A stretch of 64,000 nucleotides of DNA from Aquimarina sp042434915 (GCF_042434915.1 NZ_CP170198.1:2542001-2606000); one strand, 5' to 3'; positions 7,319 through 15,123 are shown, counted from the stretch's first letter. Program-made: numbers and translations. Notes: generated by a model not told the origin, from the letters alone.

Positions 7319-8429
7319 AGAACATAACAAACCTATAAAGTCAAAACAGGCTTTTGATCTTTCTGTAATACTTACCAAAGAAATATCAATTGGTAGTAGT
7401 TTTAATGCTAAGAAAAAAGAACAGTGGTATACAGAGTTACATGTTTTATTAAAATCTGGAATTAACCTCAAAAATAGTCTAGAATTACTATCAGAAACTC
7501 AAAAAAAGGAGAAAGATCGTATATTGATGACTACTATGCTTAGGAAATTGATTCTAGGAGATGCATTTTCTAGCATTATAAAAGAAAGTAGAAATTTTAG
7601 TAAATATGAATACCATGCTATTCATATAGGAGAACAAACTGGTGAGCTAGCACAAATTTTTTTGGAGCTCAGTGAATTTTATAAGCGGAAAAACGATTTA
7701 AGAAAGGAAATCATTGCCGCATTAACCTATCCAATCATAGTATTATGTACCGCGTTATTAGTTATAGGCTTTATGCTAAACTTCGTAGTACCCATGTTTG
7801 TGGATATATTTAAGCAAAATAATGTCGAACTTCCTGCTATAACCAAAGGAATTATAAATTTATCGGACTTTTTCAGTACTTATGGATGGTATCTACTTAT
7901 AGCAATCTTCATTGTTATAAGTACTCTATTCTATTTTTCAAAGAAAATATGGTATCGTAAATTCTTAAGTAGCCTACAGCTCAAAATACCTATTATCGGT
8001 GAATACTACCGAAAAATTTATATGGCTCAATTTACTCAAGCTTTATCCTTGCTAAGTTCAGCAAAAATATCAATGGTAGAAAGTTTGGAGTTAATTAAAG
8101 GAATGATAAATTTTTATCCGCTCCAAAAAGGGCTTGAAACTAGTGTAAACGATATTATAAAAGGAGATAAGTTAAGTTATGCTTTTTCAAAACATACAAT
8201 TTTTGACAAAAAAATGCTTGCAATGTTACGTGTCGCAGAAGAAACTAATCAAACAGAATACATTTTTCAAAAATTAAACGAACAATACAATCAACAAGTA
8301 CAACACCAATCTAAAGTTATCTCAAATGTATTAAATCCAATACTCACTATCCTGGTAGGTGTGATTGTAGGAGTGATTTTAATCGCGATGTATTTGCCAA
8401 TGTTTAGGTTGAGTAGTGTAATTGGCTAA
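7302..8429 (+). CDS. Type II secretion/type IV pilus inner-membrane platform protein (GspF/PilC family)
   Basis: 375 residues from ATG 7302 (an upstream in-frame ATG at 7248 lies inside the previous gene). It has the two tandem T2SSF domains of the family. The first starts WYTELHVLLKSGINLKNSLELL and includes HIGEQTGELAQIF. The second includes AQFTQALSLLSSAKISMVESLELI and MLRVAEETNQTE. Three hydrophobic segments lie near residues 145-170, 195-215 and 345-370. This protein anchors the pseudopilus in the inner membrane and binds the GspE/PilB ATPase, which is not in the window. It overlaps the upstream prepilin by 17 bases and is the last gene of the apparent operon. Confidence 0.9.
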   Translation: MGIKIKEHNKPIKSKQAFDLSVILTKEISIGSSFNAKKKEQWYTELHVLLKSGINLKNSLELLSETQKKEKDRILMTTMLRKLILGDAFSSIIKESRNFSKYEYHAIHIGEQTGELAQIFLELSEFYKRKNDLRKEIIAALTYPIIVLCTALLVIGFMLNFVVPMFVDIFKQNNVELPAITKGIINLSDFFSTYGWYLLIAIFIVISTLFYFSKKIWYRKFLSSLQLKIPIIGEYYRKIYMAQFTQALSLLSSAKISMVESLELIKGMINFYPLQKGLETSVNDIIKGDKLSYAFSKHTIFDKKMLAMLRVAEETNQTEYIFQKLNEQYNQQVQHQSKVISNVLNPILTILVGVIVGVILIAMYLPMFRLSSVIG

Positions 8430-8487
8430 TTAAATAGTTACAGATTCTTAAATATTTCAAAACATAAAACATTAACCAAAAAATAGA

Positions 8488-9288
8488 ATGAAAAACATTA
8501 CCTTACTTATCCTCTTATTCACGATCTCATATTATACAAATGCACAAGACTGTAATTGTAATTTAATTTCAAATAATTTAACTCTTGGCACTGGTACTGG
8601 TGAAGGAAAACTAATAACCTCTTTTAGTGATAATAAAATTTTTGATTTTTTTTATCCCAGGTATCGAGGAGGTTGGAAATGGACAACGAATAGTTCACAA
8701 GGAATTACTCAAATTATGGAACTTAGAAGCTACTATGACAAAGGAACAAATATTGACTTAACGCTGGGTAGTGGAAGTATAACTAAAAAAGCAAGGTTTA
8801 TTACCAATATTGCTGATAATAGTGTTTTTGAATTTTTTATTCCACGTTGGCGGGGAGGCTGGAAATGGACCACCTCAACGAGTAACGGAACAATAACCGC
8901 TATGCAACTTCATAATAAACTTAATGGAGGTGATGTAGAATTACGTTTAGATGGTATAGTAATATCATCTGAAGTGAAAGTTCAGGCAACCGTCTGGCCT
9001 GATTTTGTTTTTGAAAAACATTACGACTTACCAACACTAGACGAAGTAGAAAAATATATAAAAGATAAAGGTCATTTAAAGGATATCCCCAGTCAAAAGG
9101 AAATAGAAAGGAATGGGCTTTTATTAGGTGAAATGAATGCCAAATTACTTCAAAAAATAGAAGAATTGACTATGTATACTATTGATCAGGAGAAGAAAAT
9201 CGAAATTCAAAACTCGAAAACAACAAAGCTTGAAAAAGAAATGGAAGCATTGAACTTTTTGATCCAAAATTTGCTTGAAACAAGATAA
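8488..9288 (+). CDS. Exported protein with duplicated RGGWKWTT module and tail-fibre-like C-terminus
   Basis: 266 residues with a signal peptide (about 1-19, ending TNA). Two related blocks follow: DFFYPRYRGGWKWTT (about 50-64) and EFFIPRWRGGWKWTT (about 110-124), an internal duplication. The segment WPDFVFEKHYDLPTLDEVEKY...LKDIPSQKEI with LLGEMNAKLLQKIEEL is a C-terminal module common in flavobacterial exported repeat proteins. It is related in style to trimeric tail-fibre ends and finishes in a coiled coil. It probably forms a surface fibre or trimer. It starts 58 bases after the GspF gene and could be a passenger of that system, which is inference. Function unknown. Confidence 0.65.
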   Translation: MKNITLLILLFTISYYTNAQDCNCNLISNNLTLGTGTGEGKLITSFSDNKIFDFFYPRYRGGWKWTTNSSQGITQIMELRSYYDKGTNIDLTLGSGSITKKARFITNIADNSVFEFFIPRWRGGWKWTTSTSNGTITAMQLHNKLNGGDVELRLDGIVISSEVKVQATVWPDFVFEKHYDLPTLDEVEKYIKDKGHLKDIPSQKEIERNGLLLGEMNAKLLQKIEELTMYTIDQEKKIEIQNSKTTKLEKEMEALNFLIQNLLETR

Positions 9289-9303
9289 GGAAGATTCCTT
9301 ATC
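9284..9303. terminator. Hairpin between convergent genes
   Basis: GATAAGGAA pairs with TTCCTTATC (9 bp, tiny loop) across the stop of the 8488 gene and before the end of the convergent DUF2797 gene. There is no T-tract on either side, so termination is uncertain. Confidence 0.35.
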
Positions 9304-9333
9304 AAACAAAAACCTTCTCAAACGCTTGTTTTA

Positions 9334-10128
9334 TTATTCGATCCTTAAATTCACCACATACCCTTCGTGATTACGAACATTAAAAACAGTATTATCCTCG
9401 AAGATAAGATACTGTCCTTTGATACCTTTTAAGACACCTGTATACTCAGGTGTTTTTTCTAAAGTTAAACTTTTTACTTTTTTAGGATACTCTAATACAG
9501 GAAAGTGAAGCTCGGTTTCAGTATTATTTTCTATAAAATAAGGTTGTGCTTCTTCTGGTAAAAATTCTTTTAGCTTCTGTTTAACCTCATTTAAATTTTC
9601 ATCAACCACCTCATTTTTAAGCATCGTACGCCAATTGGTTTTATCACCTACATGATCTTTTAAAGCCACTTCTGCAATTCCGGCCAAATAACGATTAGGA
9701 ACCTCAACCACTTCAATAGCTTCGTGTGCTCCCTGATCAATCCATCGAGTAGGCACCTGAGTTTTTCGCGTTACACCAACTTTTATGTTACTTGAGTTCG
9801 CTAGATATACGATATGTGGTTGTAGCTGCACTTTTTTTTCATAATCTAAATCACGATCCTCAATATCCAAATGTGCTGTGCTTAACTCTGGTCGCATGAT
9901 CCAATCCCCAACTTGCGGTTGATTATAGAAATCATCATAACAATACCCTTGTCTAAAAATTTTCTTGTCCTTACCACAAGCCAAACATTGATAATGCTCA
10001 AATCGTATGTGAATCTGTTTATTTAATAACTGATTCATATGTATAAAATCATTGTCAAAAATTAAAAAGTACTGAATAGGATCTCCAATTTCGGTTTTCA
10101 TTTTGGTTAGTACGCCCGTATATTGCAT
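9334..10128 (-). CDS. DUF2797 domain protein
   Basis: 264 residues from the ATG at 10128, chosen because members of this family begin MQYxGVLTKM. An in-frame ATG at 10161 would add 11 residues. Visible family features are a Cys pair CLACG followed by GYCYDCF-like spacing (here C-L-A-C...YCYDDFY), the segment HIVYLANSSNIKVGVTRKTQVPTRWIDQGA and a basic C-terminal half. The VYLA...KVGVT...WIDQGA core resembles GIY-YIG-type folds. The function is not established. It is divergent from the GH3 gene. Confidence 0.85.
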   Translation of the reverse strand: MQYTGVLTKMKTEIGDPIQYFLIFDNDFIHMNQLLNKQIHIRFEHYQCLACGKDKKIFRQGYCYDDFYNQPQVGDWIMRPELSTAHLDIEDRDLDYEKKVQLQPHIVYLANSSNIKVGVTRKTQVPTRWIDQGAHEAIEVVEVPNRYLAGIAEVALKDHVGDKTNWRTMLKNEVVDENLNEVKQKLKEFLPEEAQPYFIENNTETELHFPVLEYPKKVKSLTLEKTPEYTGVLKGIKGQYLIFEDNTVFNVRNHEGYVVNLRIE

Positions 10129-10247
10129 AAATGGTAAGCTATCTTTTAAATCAGTAAACAAAATGTATTTTTTTTATTACTTTAGATTTTTTTGAGGACT
10201 GATCATCTTTAAATTAGTAATATTACAGCATAAAGATACATTAAAAA

Positions 10248-11765
10248 ATGCCAATCCCATTAGTCAATTCTATTGCCAGTTGGTTCTTAAAAAAAAGGTT
10301 TCATCAAATGGAACTTTTTTTAAAGTACCCAAATGAAGTTCAGCAAGAGCTACTTCACGTATTATTAGAAACTGCCAAAAATACCGAAATAGGTAAAGCA
10401 TACAACTTTAGCAGTATTAATGACTATGAAACCTTTAAGAATCGTATCCCCATACGTTCCTACGAAGAGTACGAATCCATGATCGAACGCAGCCGATTAG
10501 GAGAGCATAATATTTATTGGCCAACGCCAATCAAATGGTTTGCCAAATCTAGCGGAACCACCAATGCTAAAAGTAAATTTATACCCGTAAGTCAACAATC
10601 ACTCGAAGATTGCCACTTTGCAGCAGGCAAAGATCTATTGTGCATGTATCTTAATAACAATGAAAATTCAAAACTATTTACTGGTAAAAGTTTACGCTTA
10701 GGCGGAAGTAAAGAATTATATAAAAAGAACGGCACTTCGTTTGGAGATTTATCGGCCATCATTATTGATAATATGCCATTCTGGGCAGAGTTTAGTTCAA
10801 CTCCCAGCAATGAAATTTCGCTCATGAGCGATTGGGAAGTCAAAATGCAGGCAATTGTCAATGAAACTATTCTAGAAAACGTAACTAGTTTGGCAGGTGT
10901 ACCCTCTTGGATGTTGGTACTGCTCAACCAAGTTATGGAAACCACAGGAAAGTCTCACCTTTTTGAAACCTGGAATAATCTAGAAGTATATTTTCATGGC
11001 GGAGTAAGCTTTGAACCCTATCGCGAACAGTATACTAAGATCTTACCTCGAAAAGATTTTAGATATTATGAAATCTACAATGCCTCTGAAGGTTTTTTTG
11101 CCATACAAGATCAAAATGACTCATCAGAGCTTCTGTTGATGTTAGATTATGGTATTTTCTATGAATTTATTCCCATGACTACTTATGGTACAGAGGGTGC
11201 AACGGCCATCAATTTAAGTCAAGTCCAAGTTGGTATTAACTATGCTATTATAATTACCACAAATGCTGGTTTGTGGCGATACAAAATTGGTGATACCGTT
11301 CGTTTTACTTCTATTGCTCCTTACCGAATTAAAATTACAGGTAGAACAAAACATCATATTAATGTCTTTGGTGAAGAGCTAATAATCGAAAATGCTGAAG
11401 CTGCTTTGCGCGTTGCTACTAGAGAGGTACCATGCGAAATTGTCGATTACACCGTAGCTCCTATTTTTATGCAGGGAAAAGAAAAAGGTGCACACGAGTG
11501 GATCATTGAATTTAAAAATGCTCCCAAAGATTTACAGGCATTTACCCGCTCTTTGGATCTTAATTTACAAGCTATTAACAGCGATTATGAAGCCAAACGT
11601 TACAACAATACAACGCTTAATGAATTAACTGTACAAAAAGGTCGCAGAAATCTTTTTTATGATTGGCTCAAACAACACAATAAATTGGGAGGTCAACATA
11701 AAATTCCGAGATTATCAAATACTCGCAAATATGTCGAGGAACTATTAAAATTAAATGATAATTAG
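10248..11765 (+). CDS. GH3 family protein (acyl-adenylate/amidosynthetase fold)
   Basis: 505 residues, matching bacterial GH3 proteins. The ATP/AMP-binding signature is KSSGTTNAKSKFIPVS (about residues 101-116). Further motifs are YNASEGFFAIQD (AMP-binding loop), LWRYKIGDTVRF and TGRTKHHINVFGEELI. Plant GH3 enzymes adenylate acids such as auxin or jasmonate and join them to amino acids. In Bacteroidota the substrate is unknown, so only an acid-activating ligase role is suggested. It stands alone, divergent from the DUF2797 gene, with no neighbouring pathway genes to identify the substrate. Confidence 0.9.
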   Translation: MPIPLVNSIASWFLKKRFHQMELFLKYPNEVQQELLHVLLETAKNTEIGKAYNFSSINDYETFKNRIPIRSYEEYESMIERSRLGEHNIYWPTPIKWFAKSSGTTNAKSKFIPVSQQSLEDCHFAAGKDLLCMYLNNNENSKLFTGKSLRLGGSKELYKKNGTSFGDLSAIIIDNMPFWAEFSSTPSNEISLMSDWEVKMQAIVNETILENVTSLAGVPSWMLVLLNQVMETTGKSHLFETWNNLEVYFHGGVSFEPYREQYTKILPRKDFRYYEIYNASEGFFAIQDQNDSSELLLMLDYGIFYEFIPMTTYGTEGATAINLSQVQVGINYAIIITTNAGLWRYKIGDTVRFTSIAPYRIKITGRTKHHINVFGEELIIENAEAALRVATREVPCEIVDYTVAPIFMQGKEKGAHEWIIEFKNAPKDLQAFTRSLDLNLQAINSDYEAKRYNNTTLNELTVQKGRRNLFYDWLKQHNKLGGQHKIPRLSNTRKYVEELLKLNDN

Positions 11766-11947
11766 CGTTTTTTAAAAAAATTTTATCATCCTATTTGTGC
11801 TAAAAATTCACATAAAAATCACTTTTTTTTAACAATAAATACGGTTTTACCACCGAATAACTACGTTACAATTATCGTTTTTTTGATAAAAACTGTGTAT
11901 TTTATCGATGAAATCAATCCTTTTGTCGAAAACTCTTGAAATATTTT

Positions 11948-11976
11948 TTTGGCTAAACGGTTTCATATTAAATTTG
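11948..11976 (+). promoter_or_regulatory. Candidate Bacteroidota promoter for the 12014 gene
   Basis: TTTG at 11948-11951 and TAAATTTG (TAnnTTTG) at 11969-11976 are separated by 17 bases, two less than the usual 19. The start codon follows at 12014. The rest of 11766-12013 is T-rich and shows no gene. Confidence 0.4.
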
Positions 11977-12013
11977 TTACCAGTAAGTTACATCTTTAAA
12001 ACCCTTCTGCCCT

Positions 12014-12322
12014 ATGAACCATTTAATTAAAGCTTTAGTTTTCGTGATTTCAATTGTAGCTGTTAACGCACAAGATAAAAGTATAACTTCTGGTGCAGAA
12101 CAAAATTTTATAAAAACAATTGGTAATAGCATTGCAAAATCAATTGATCATGATAATGTTTTTTACAGTAAAATTTCAAAAGTAACTTTTTATGAGGCGC
12201 TGATCAGTCAAAATGAACTAAATATTCATCTTAATGATAGTGATAGGGTAGCCATTAAAAATACAGAGGAAATAATTCTTAACACAGTAAAGCAAACACT
12301 TTATACGGAAGTAAACTATTAA
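12014..12322 (+). CDS. Small exported protein of unknown function
   Basis: 102 residues. The N-terminus MNHLIKALVFVISIVAVNAQ is a clear signal peptide with cleavage after NAQ or before it. The mature part is about 82 residues, mostly helical with charged spacing (AEQNFIKTIGNSIAKSID, IKNTEEIILNTVKQTLYTEV), and has no Cys and no known motif. It has its own likely promoter upstream and a strong terminator at 12361-12390, so it is a monocistronic unit. Family unknown. Confidence 0.65.
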   Translation: MNHLIKALVFVISIVAVNAQDKSITSGAEQNFIKTIGNSIAKSIDHDNVFYSKISKVTFYEALISQNELNIHLNDSDRVAIKNTEEIILNTVKQTLYTEVNY

Positions 12323-12360
12323 TCATCTACATGATAGCAAGCTAGTAAAAGGAAAAATTT

Positions 12361-12390
12361 AACCGATCTGAAATTCAGTTCGGTTTTTTT
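12361..12390 (+). terminator. Rho-independent terminator of the 12014 gene
   Basis: AACCGAtCTG pairs with CAGtTCGGTT around a five-base loop, with one T-T mismatch, and the stem runs into a tract of T. Confidence 0.8.
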
Positions 12391-12542
12391 ATATTCTTAT
12401 TAAAATGAAATTTTGGTGTATCCGCGTTTACTTCAATGTGCTTTACTAATTCATAGTTTATAGACCTCTCCATGATAGAAACCATTTCATTCTAAATTAC
12501 TTCAATTATATTTATAACGTAACTTTATACTATGAGATAACT

Positions 12543-12653
12543 AGTTTTATAACCGATCCTATCGATTGAAAATATAGCAGTGCAAGAAATTATCAAGATG
12601 ATCATACAATTTTAGAAATTGACACCGATGGATTTTTACTTGGATTGGCATAA
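12543..12653 (+). pseudogene. C-terminal remnant of a RAYT transposase
   Basis: Read in frame from 12543, this gives SFITDPID, stop (TGA 12567-12569), then KYSSARNYQDDHTILEIDTD and GFLLGLA, stop (12651-12653). It aligns residue by residue with the end of the intact RAYT at 1090-1659 (GFVTDPIDFKYSSARNFQDD...YLLGLAK). The upstream part of the gene is missing. A type A REP-like element starts 13 bases after the stop. Confidence 0.85.
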
Positions 12654-12665
12654 CAATATAGAGGT

Positions 12666-12697
12666 CGGAACGAGCGAGACGCTCGCGCTAACGGGGG
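12666..12697 (-). repeat. Type A REP-like element, inverted orientation
   Basis: The reverse complement reads CCCCCGTTAGCGCGAGCG then TCTCGCTCGTTCCG, with a 6-bp hairpin CGAGCG-tct-CGCTCG. It is the same core as at 14926, 15091 and 23742 and lies directly after the RAYT C-terminal remnant. Confidence 0.75.
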
Positions 12698-12699
12698 AA

Positions 12700-13065
12700 A
12701 CACAGGTGGGTAAAATTCAAGAAATAACTAATAATCAATCTATAGTAGATGAAGGTAAATATTTAGTTTTTGATTATAAATTTATAGAAGAAACAACTAC
12801 TATATAGGTTAGCGAGGCTCAAAAGGAATTAAACGATAAAGAGTTGAAACTTGGGATCTACTTATTTGCCAAAATATTAAATGAGTCTGATATAGAGAGT
12901 GAAATCTTTAAAAATTTTATAAATAAAATAAAAGAGTCAGAGATTAACTTCTTAGAAGAGTTGAAAGAAAAAATTGAAGCTAATGAGAACGATCGTGATA
13001 TTGTTAGTTTTTTAATTAAAAAATTAGAAGAACTGTTTGCTAAAATATTAATTCAAAATATATAA
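12700..13065 (+). pseudogene. Orphan C-terminal tail of a toxin-like protein with one in-frame stop
   Basis: One frame runs from the REP element at 12700 to TAA at 13065, interrupted only by TAG at 12805-12807. The parts read QVGKIQEITNNQSIVDEGK...ETTTI, stop, VSEAQKELNDKELKLGIYLF... and end LEELFAKILIQNI. The second part is strongly helical and acidic. There is no start codon or signal peptide, so this is a detached tail. Its stop is three bases before a small membrane-protein gene, the same tail-then-immunity layout as at 1-976, 13690-14497 and 17762-23720. No toxin family is recognised. A short TTG-initiated frame (12844) may be translated but is not convincing. Confidence 0.5.
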
Positions 13066-13068
13066 ATT

Positions 13069-13326
13069 ATGATGAGAGAAGTTAGAACACTTTCATTAGT
13101 TCTTTTTTGTTTAGGATTATATGTCTTCATTTTTTTTGATGACTGGATGACGTATGATTTTGTAAACCGTACTGTGGGTTCTAAAAATAGAGGTTGGCGC
13201 TTAGTCGTATATACCATTACACAGAATAACATAGGTTATTGGAGTGTTCGAACATTTACCTTACTTTTTAGTTTATGGTTTGGGTACGACTTTATAGATG
13301 GAATTAGAAATAAAAAAACAAAGTAG
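13069..13326 (+). CDS. Small two-helix membrane protein, candidate immunity protein (copy 1)
   Basis: 85 residues. Hydrophobic segments lie near residues 7-22 (LSLVLFCLGLYVFIFF) and 56-74, flanking a polar loop with SKNRGWRLVVYTITQN. The protein is clearly paralogous to the next gene: LGLYVFIFFDD / AGLYMFIFFED, KNRGWRLVVYTITQNNIGYW / KDRGVRSIIYVITQNKYGFW and FGYDFIDGIR / FGKEFLDGVK. It starts three bases after the broken toxin-like tail. An immunity role is inferred from position and size. Confidence 0.65.
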   Translation: MMREVRTLSLVLFCLGLYVFIFFDDWMTYDFVNRTVGSKNRGWRLVVYTITQNNIGYWSVRTFTLLFSLWFGYDFIDGIRNKKTK

Positions 13327-13349
13327 TTCTATCAGACAAAAGATATTCA

Positions 13350-13628
13350 ATGAAATATAATTATATGAATAAAGACAGAAAATACAATTGGGTGGCTTTA
13401 CTATTTTTTTTAGCAGGACTCTATATGTTTATTTTTTTCGAAGACTTTGTGTTTGATGAAAATTACATAGACAGTGCTATTACTACAAAAGATAGAGGAG
13501 TTCGCTCTATTATTTATGTTATTACTCAAAATAAATATGGCTTCTGGATAATGAGGTGTATACCACTTATCGTTGGTTTTGCATTTGGAAAAGAGTTTTT
13601 AGATGGAGTAAAAAGAGAAGCGAAGTAA
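13350..13628 (+). CDS. Small two-helix membrane protein, candidate immunity protein (copy 2)
   Basis: 92 residues, a tandem paralog of the gene at 13069-13326 with the same topology and several conserved blocks. The likely start is ATG 13350 (MKYNYMNKDRKYNW); an ATG at 13365 (MNKDRKYNW) is possible. The gap to copy 1 is 23 bases. Tandem duplicated immunity genes with diverged sequence are common in polymorphic-toxin loci, where each copy protects against a different toxin variant. That role is inferred here. Confidence 0.65.
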   Translation: MKYNYMNKDRKYNWVALLFFLAGLYMFIFFEDFVFDENYIDSAITTKDRGVRSIIYVITQNKYGFWIMRCIPLIVGFAFGKEFLDGVKREAK

Positions 13629-13689
13629 TGTAAGAAGTTTTACATATCAACATTAACTAAAAAAATTTTAGAATGAATAGGAAGTATTA

Positions 13690-13993
13690 ACTTTCGATAT
13701 ATATGAAAGGAAAAATGCTTATATAAGTTTAACGGCGCGAGCGAGACGCTAGCGCTAGCGGGGGAGCCAATGTTGAGATCACGGGAGGTGGAAGAATTGA
13801 ATATCCTTATAAAGGAAATTTAGATGAAATATCAGGCGAGCTATATATTAACCCATTGATGTATAATCTAACTGCTACAGCTCAATTAGGACCTTTAAGT
13901 AAAGATTTTAAATATTCAGATATTCTTTGGGAAATAAGGATGTCAAAGAAAATTATTTATAATATGAAAACTGAATTAACAAGAATTGAATAG
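13690..13993 (+). pseudogene. Toxin-like tail split by a REP element
   Basis: Coding-like sequence on both sides of a REP element reads TFDIYERKNAYISLTA before it (frame of 13690) and ANVEITGGGRIEYPYKG...YNMKTELTRIE after it (13766 to TAG 13991-13993). The frames differ, so the 32-base element shifted the reading frame. No start codon or signal is present, so this is a detached C-terminal piece. It ends immediately before the ATG of the 13994 membrane protein. Toxin identity is not recognised; the second part is beta-rich. Confidence 0.45.
13733..13764 (-). repeat. Type A REP-like element inside a coding remnant
   Basis: The reverse complement reads CCCCCGCTAGCGCTAGCG then TCTCGCTCGCGCCG. 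It shares its core with the other type A copies and interrupts the toxin-like tail at 13690-13993. Confidence 0.75.
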
Positions 13994-14497
13994 ATGAGAA
14001 TAGAATATAAAATATTTCTTACAATTTTGTTTACAACATTGAGTGTACCCTCTCTACTTTTTTCTTGGTTACTGATGAAGATTGAGTATCAGGAATATTT
14101 CTTATATGGCGATATTAAGGCTGCAAAAATTGTTAATATTGATTCAGAGCCAAGTTCTAGTTCTGGAGAATATGGAGTAGATTATACATTTGAGATAGAA
14201 ATTTTGAATGATTCAGAATTTGACAAAAAAAGATATTTAATATTTATTTTAGTCAATCATGATTCTGCGTTACAAAACAACAATGACATTAAATTTGTAA
14301 GCAATGCGAAAATAAATGATTTAATTTCTGTAAAAATTATGAACGATCATCAAGCTAAAGTTTTAAATTGGAATGACAAAGAAATTAATAAAAAAACAAA
14401 CTATCATGATAAGTTTTGGACATGGATTTTGATATGTTTTTTGCTTGGAATATCTTTTTTGTTATATTATAAAATAGTTAAAATAATAAAAAAATGA
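13994..14497 (+). CDS. Membrane protein with two helices around a beta-domain, candidate immunity protein
   Basis: 167 residues. The N-terminal helix is at about 7-30 (IFLTILFTTLSVPSLLFSWL). A polar extracytoplasmic domain of about 100 residues starts YFLYGDIKAAKIVNID and includes VDYTFEIEIL. The C-terminal helix is at about 142-160. The TM-beta domain-TM layout resembles DUF3592-type proteins, but no diagnostic motif is certain. Its ATG directly follows the TAG of the split toxin tail, so it fits the immunity position. It overlaps the following broken gene by four bases (ATGA). Confidence 0.65.
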   Translation: MRIEYKIFLTILFTTLSVPSLLFSWLLMKIEYQEYFLYGDIKAAKIVNIDSEPSSSSGEYGVDYTFEIEILNDSEFDKKRYLIFILVNHDSALQNNNDIKFVSNAKINDLISVKIMNDHQAKVLNWNDKEINKKTNYHDKFWTWILICFLLGISFLLYYKIVKIIKK

Positions 14498-14925
14498 AAT
14501 ATTTACTTTTTAGTTTCTTATTTATATGTTGTTTTTGCAATTCATTCTGTTAAAAGCTACAATTTGATTGTGCTAATACAATAAGAATTAACCAGAATGT
14601 GTCTAATATTAGAGTTTTCAAATACCCTGAAGCAGTTAGAGCAAAAAAGATTAATAAATTCAGGGATGTCGTTAATGAAACTCCAGAACAGTTGATGAGT
14701 TCTGTTTTGTCAGCTTCAAATTTGGAATGGTATAACTTTAATAGAGAAGAAAAAGTCCCTCTGTCGCTCGTTTGAGCGAAGCGGAAACGAGTGACGAAAT
14801 AATAAAAAGCGTTTATAATTCCTCTGGACTTCTAGATGAAGTTAAAAACTTAACTCCTAATGAAAGCCAATATGTTCTTTGGTTGCATATAGATAATGAA
14901 GGCTATCTCAACTTCAAAAATATAA
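14494..14925 (+). pseudogene. Broken exported-protein gene interrupted by a stop and a REP element
   Basis: ATG 14494 overlaps the previous stop (ATGA) and opens a signal-peptide-like MKYLLFSFLFICCFCNSFC, then TAA at 14551-14553. The same frame continues KLQFDCANTIRINQNV...WYNFNREEKV up to a type B REP element at 14757. Beyond it coding resumes in another frame (SDEIIKSVYNSSGLLDEVK...WLHIDNEGYLNFKNIT) until a type A REP element at 14926. The product would have been a small secreted or lipid-anchored protein; VLWLHIDNEGYLNF is compatible with TonB-C-like or energy-transducer-like tails, but that is a weak guess. It cannot make a full protein now. Confidence 0.65.
14757..14799 (+). repeat. Type B REP-like element inserted in a coding sequence
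   Basis: Core CGCTCGTTTGAGCG then AAGCGGAAACGAGTGAC, with a 7-bp stem CTCGTTT / AAACGAG. It is shared with 23855-23899 and 36991-37030. It breaks the exported-protein gene at 14494. Confidence 0.75.
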
Positions 14926-14959
14926 CCCCAGCTAGCGCGAGCGTCTCGCTCGTTCCGGC
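14926..14959 (+). repeat. Type A REP-like element
   Basis: CCCC then GCTAGCGCGAGCGTCTCGCT, with the 6-bp CGAGCG / CGCTCG hairpin. It is followed by GAGAGTAAGAA, also seen after the copies at 15091 and 23742. It ends the coding remnant at 14494-14925. Confidence 0.75.
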
Positions 14960-15008
14960 GAGAGTAAGAAGTTAAGATAAAGATTAAAAAGAAAAGAATA
15001 ATAAAACA

Positions 15009-15090
15009 ATGAGCAAAAAATATAAATTCCACAATCCATCAGCAGCTTATTTCATAAGCTTCGCTACTGTGTATTAGATAGACGTGTTTA
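15009..15090 (+). pseudogene. N-terminal remnant of a RAYT transposase
   Basis: ATG 15009 gives MSKKYKFHNPSAAYFISFAT then VY, stop (TAG 15075-15077), IDVF. The intact RAYT begins MSRKHKFHNKSGLYFVSFAT then VYWIDVF, so the stop replaces the Trp codon (TGG to TAG). The gene is cut by a type A REP element at 15091. Confidence 0.85.
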
Positions 15091-15123
15091 CCCCCGCTAG
15101 CGCGAGCGTCCCTCTCGTGCCGG
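15091..15123 (+). repeat. Type A REP-like element
   Basis: CCCCCGCTAGCGCGAGCGTC then CCTCTCGTGCCGG. It is followed by a leader (TAAGAGTAAGAAGATTGAG...) that matches the 23742 copy almost base for base up to the RAYT start codon. Confidence 0.75.

Noticed and set aside
12375..12485. Minus-strand 36-codon frame beginning MVSIMERSINYELVKHIEVN
   Set aside because: Short, overlaps the plus-strand terminator, and lacks a match I can name. It may be the relic of a lost gene but cannot be supported.
12619..12807. Plus-strand frame MTPMDFYLDWHNNIEVGTSE... as a gene
   Set aside because: Its first half is an out-of-frame reading of the RAYT C-terminal remnant and a REP element. Only the part after 12700 looks coding, and it belongs to the orphan tail.
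14772..14975. ORF MSEAETSDEIIKS... as an independent gene
   Set aside because: Its start codons lie in a REP element and its end in another. It is the second half of the broken gene starting at 14494.
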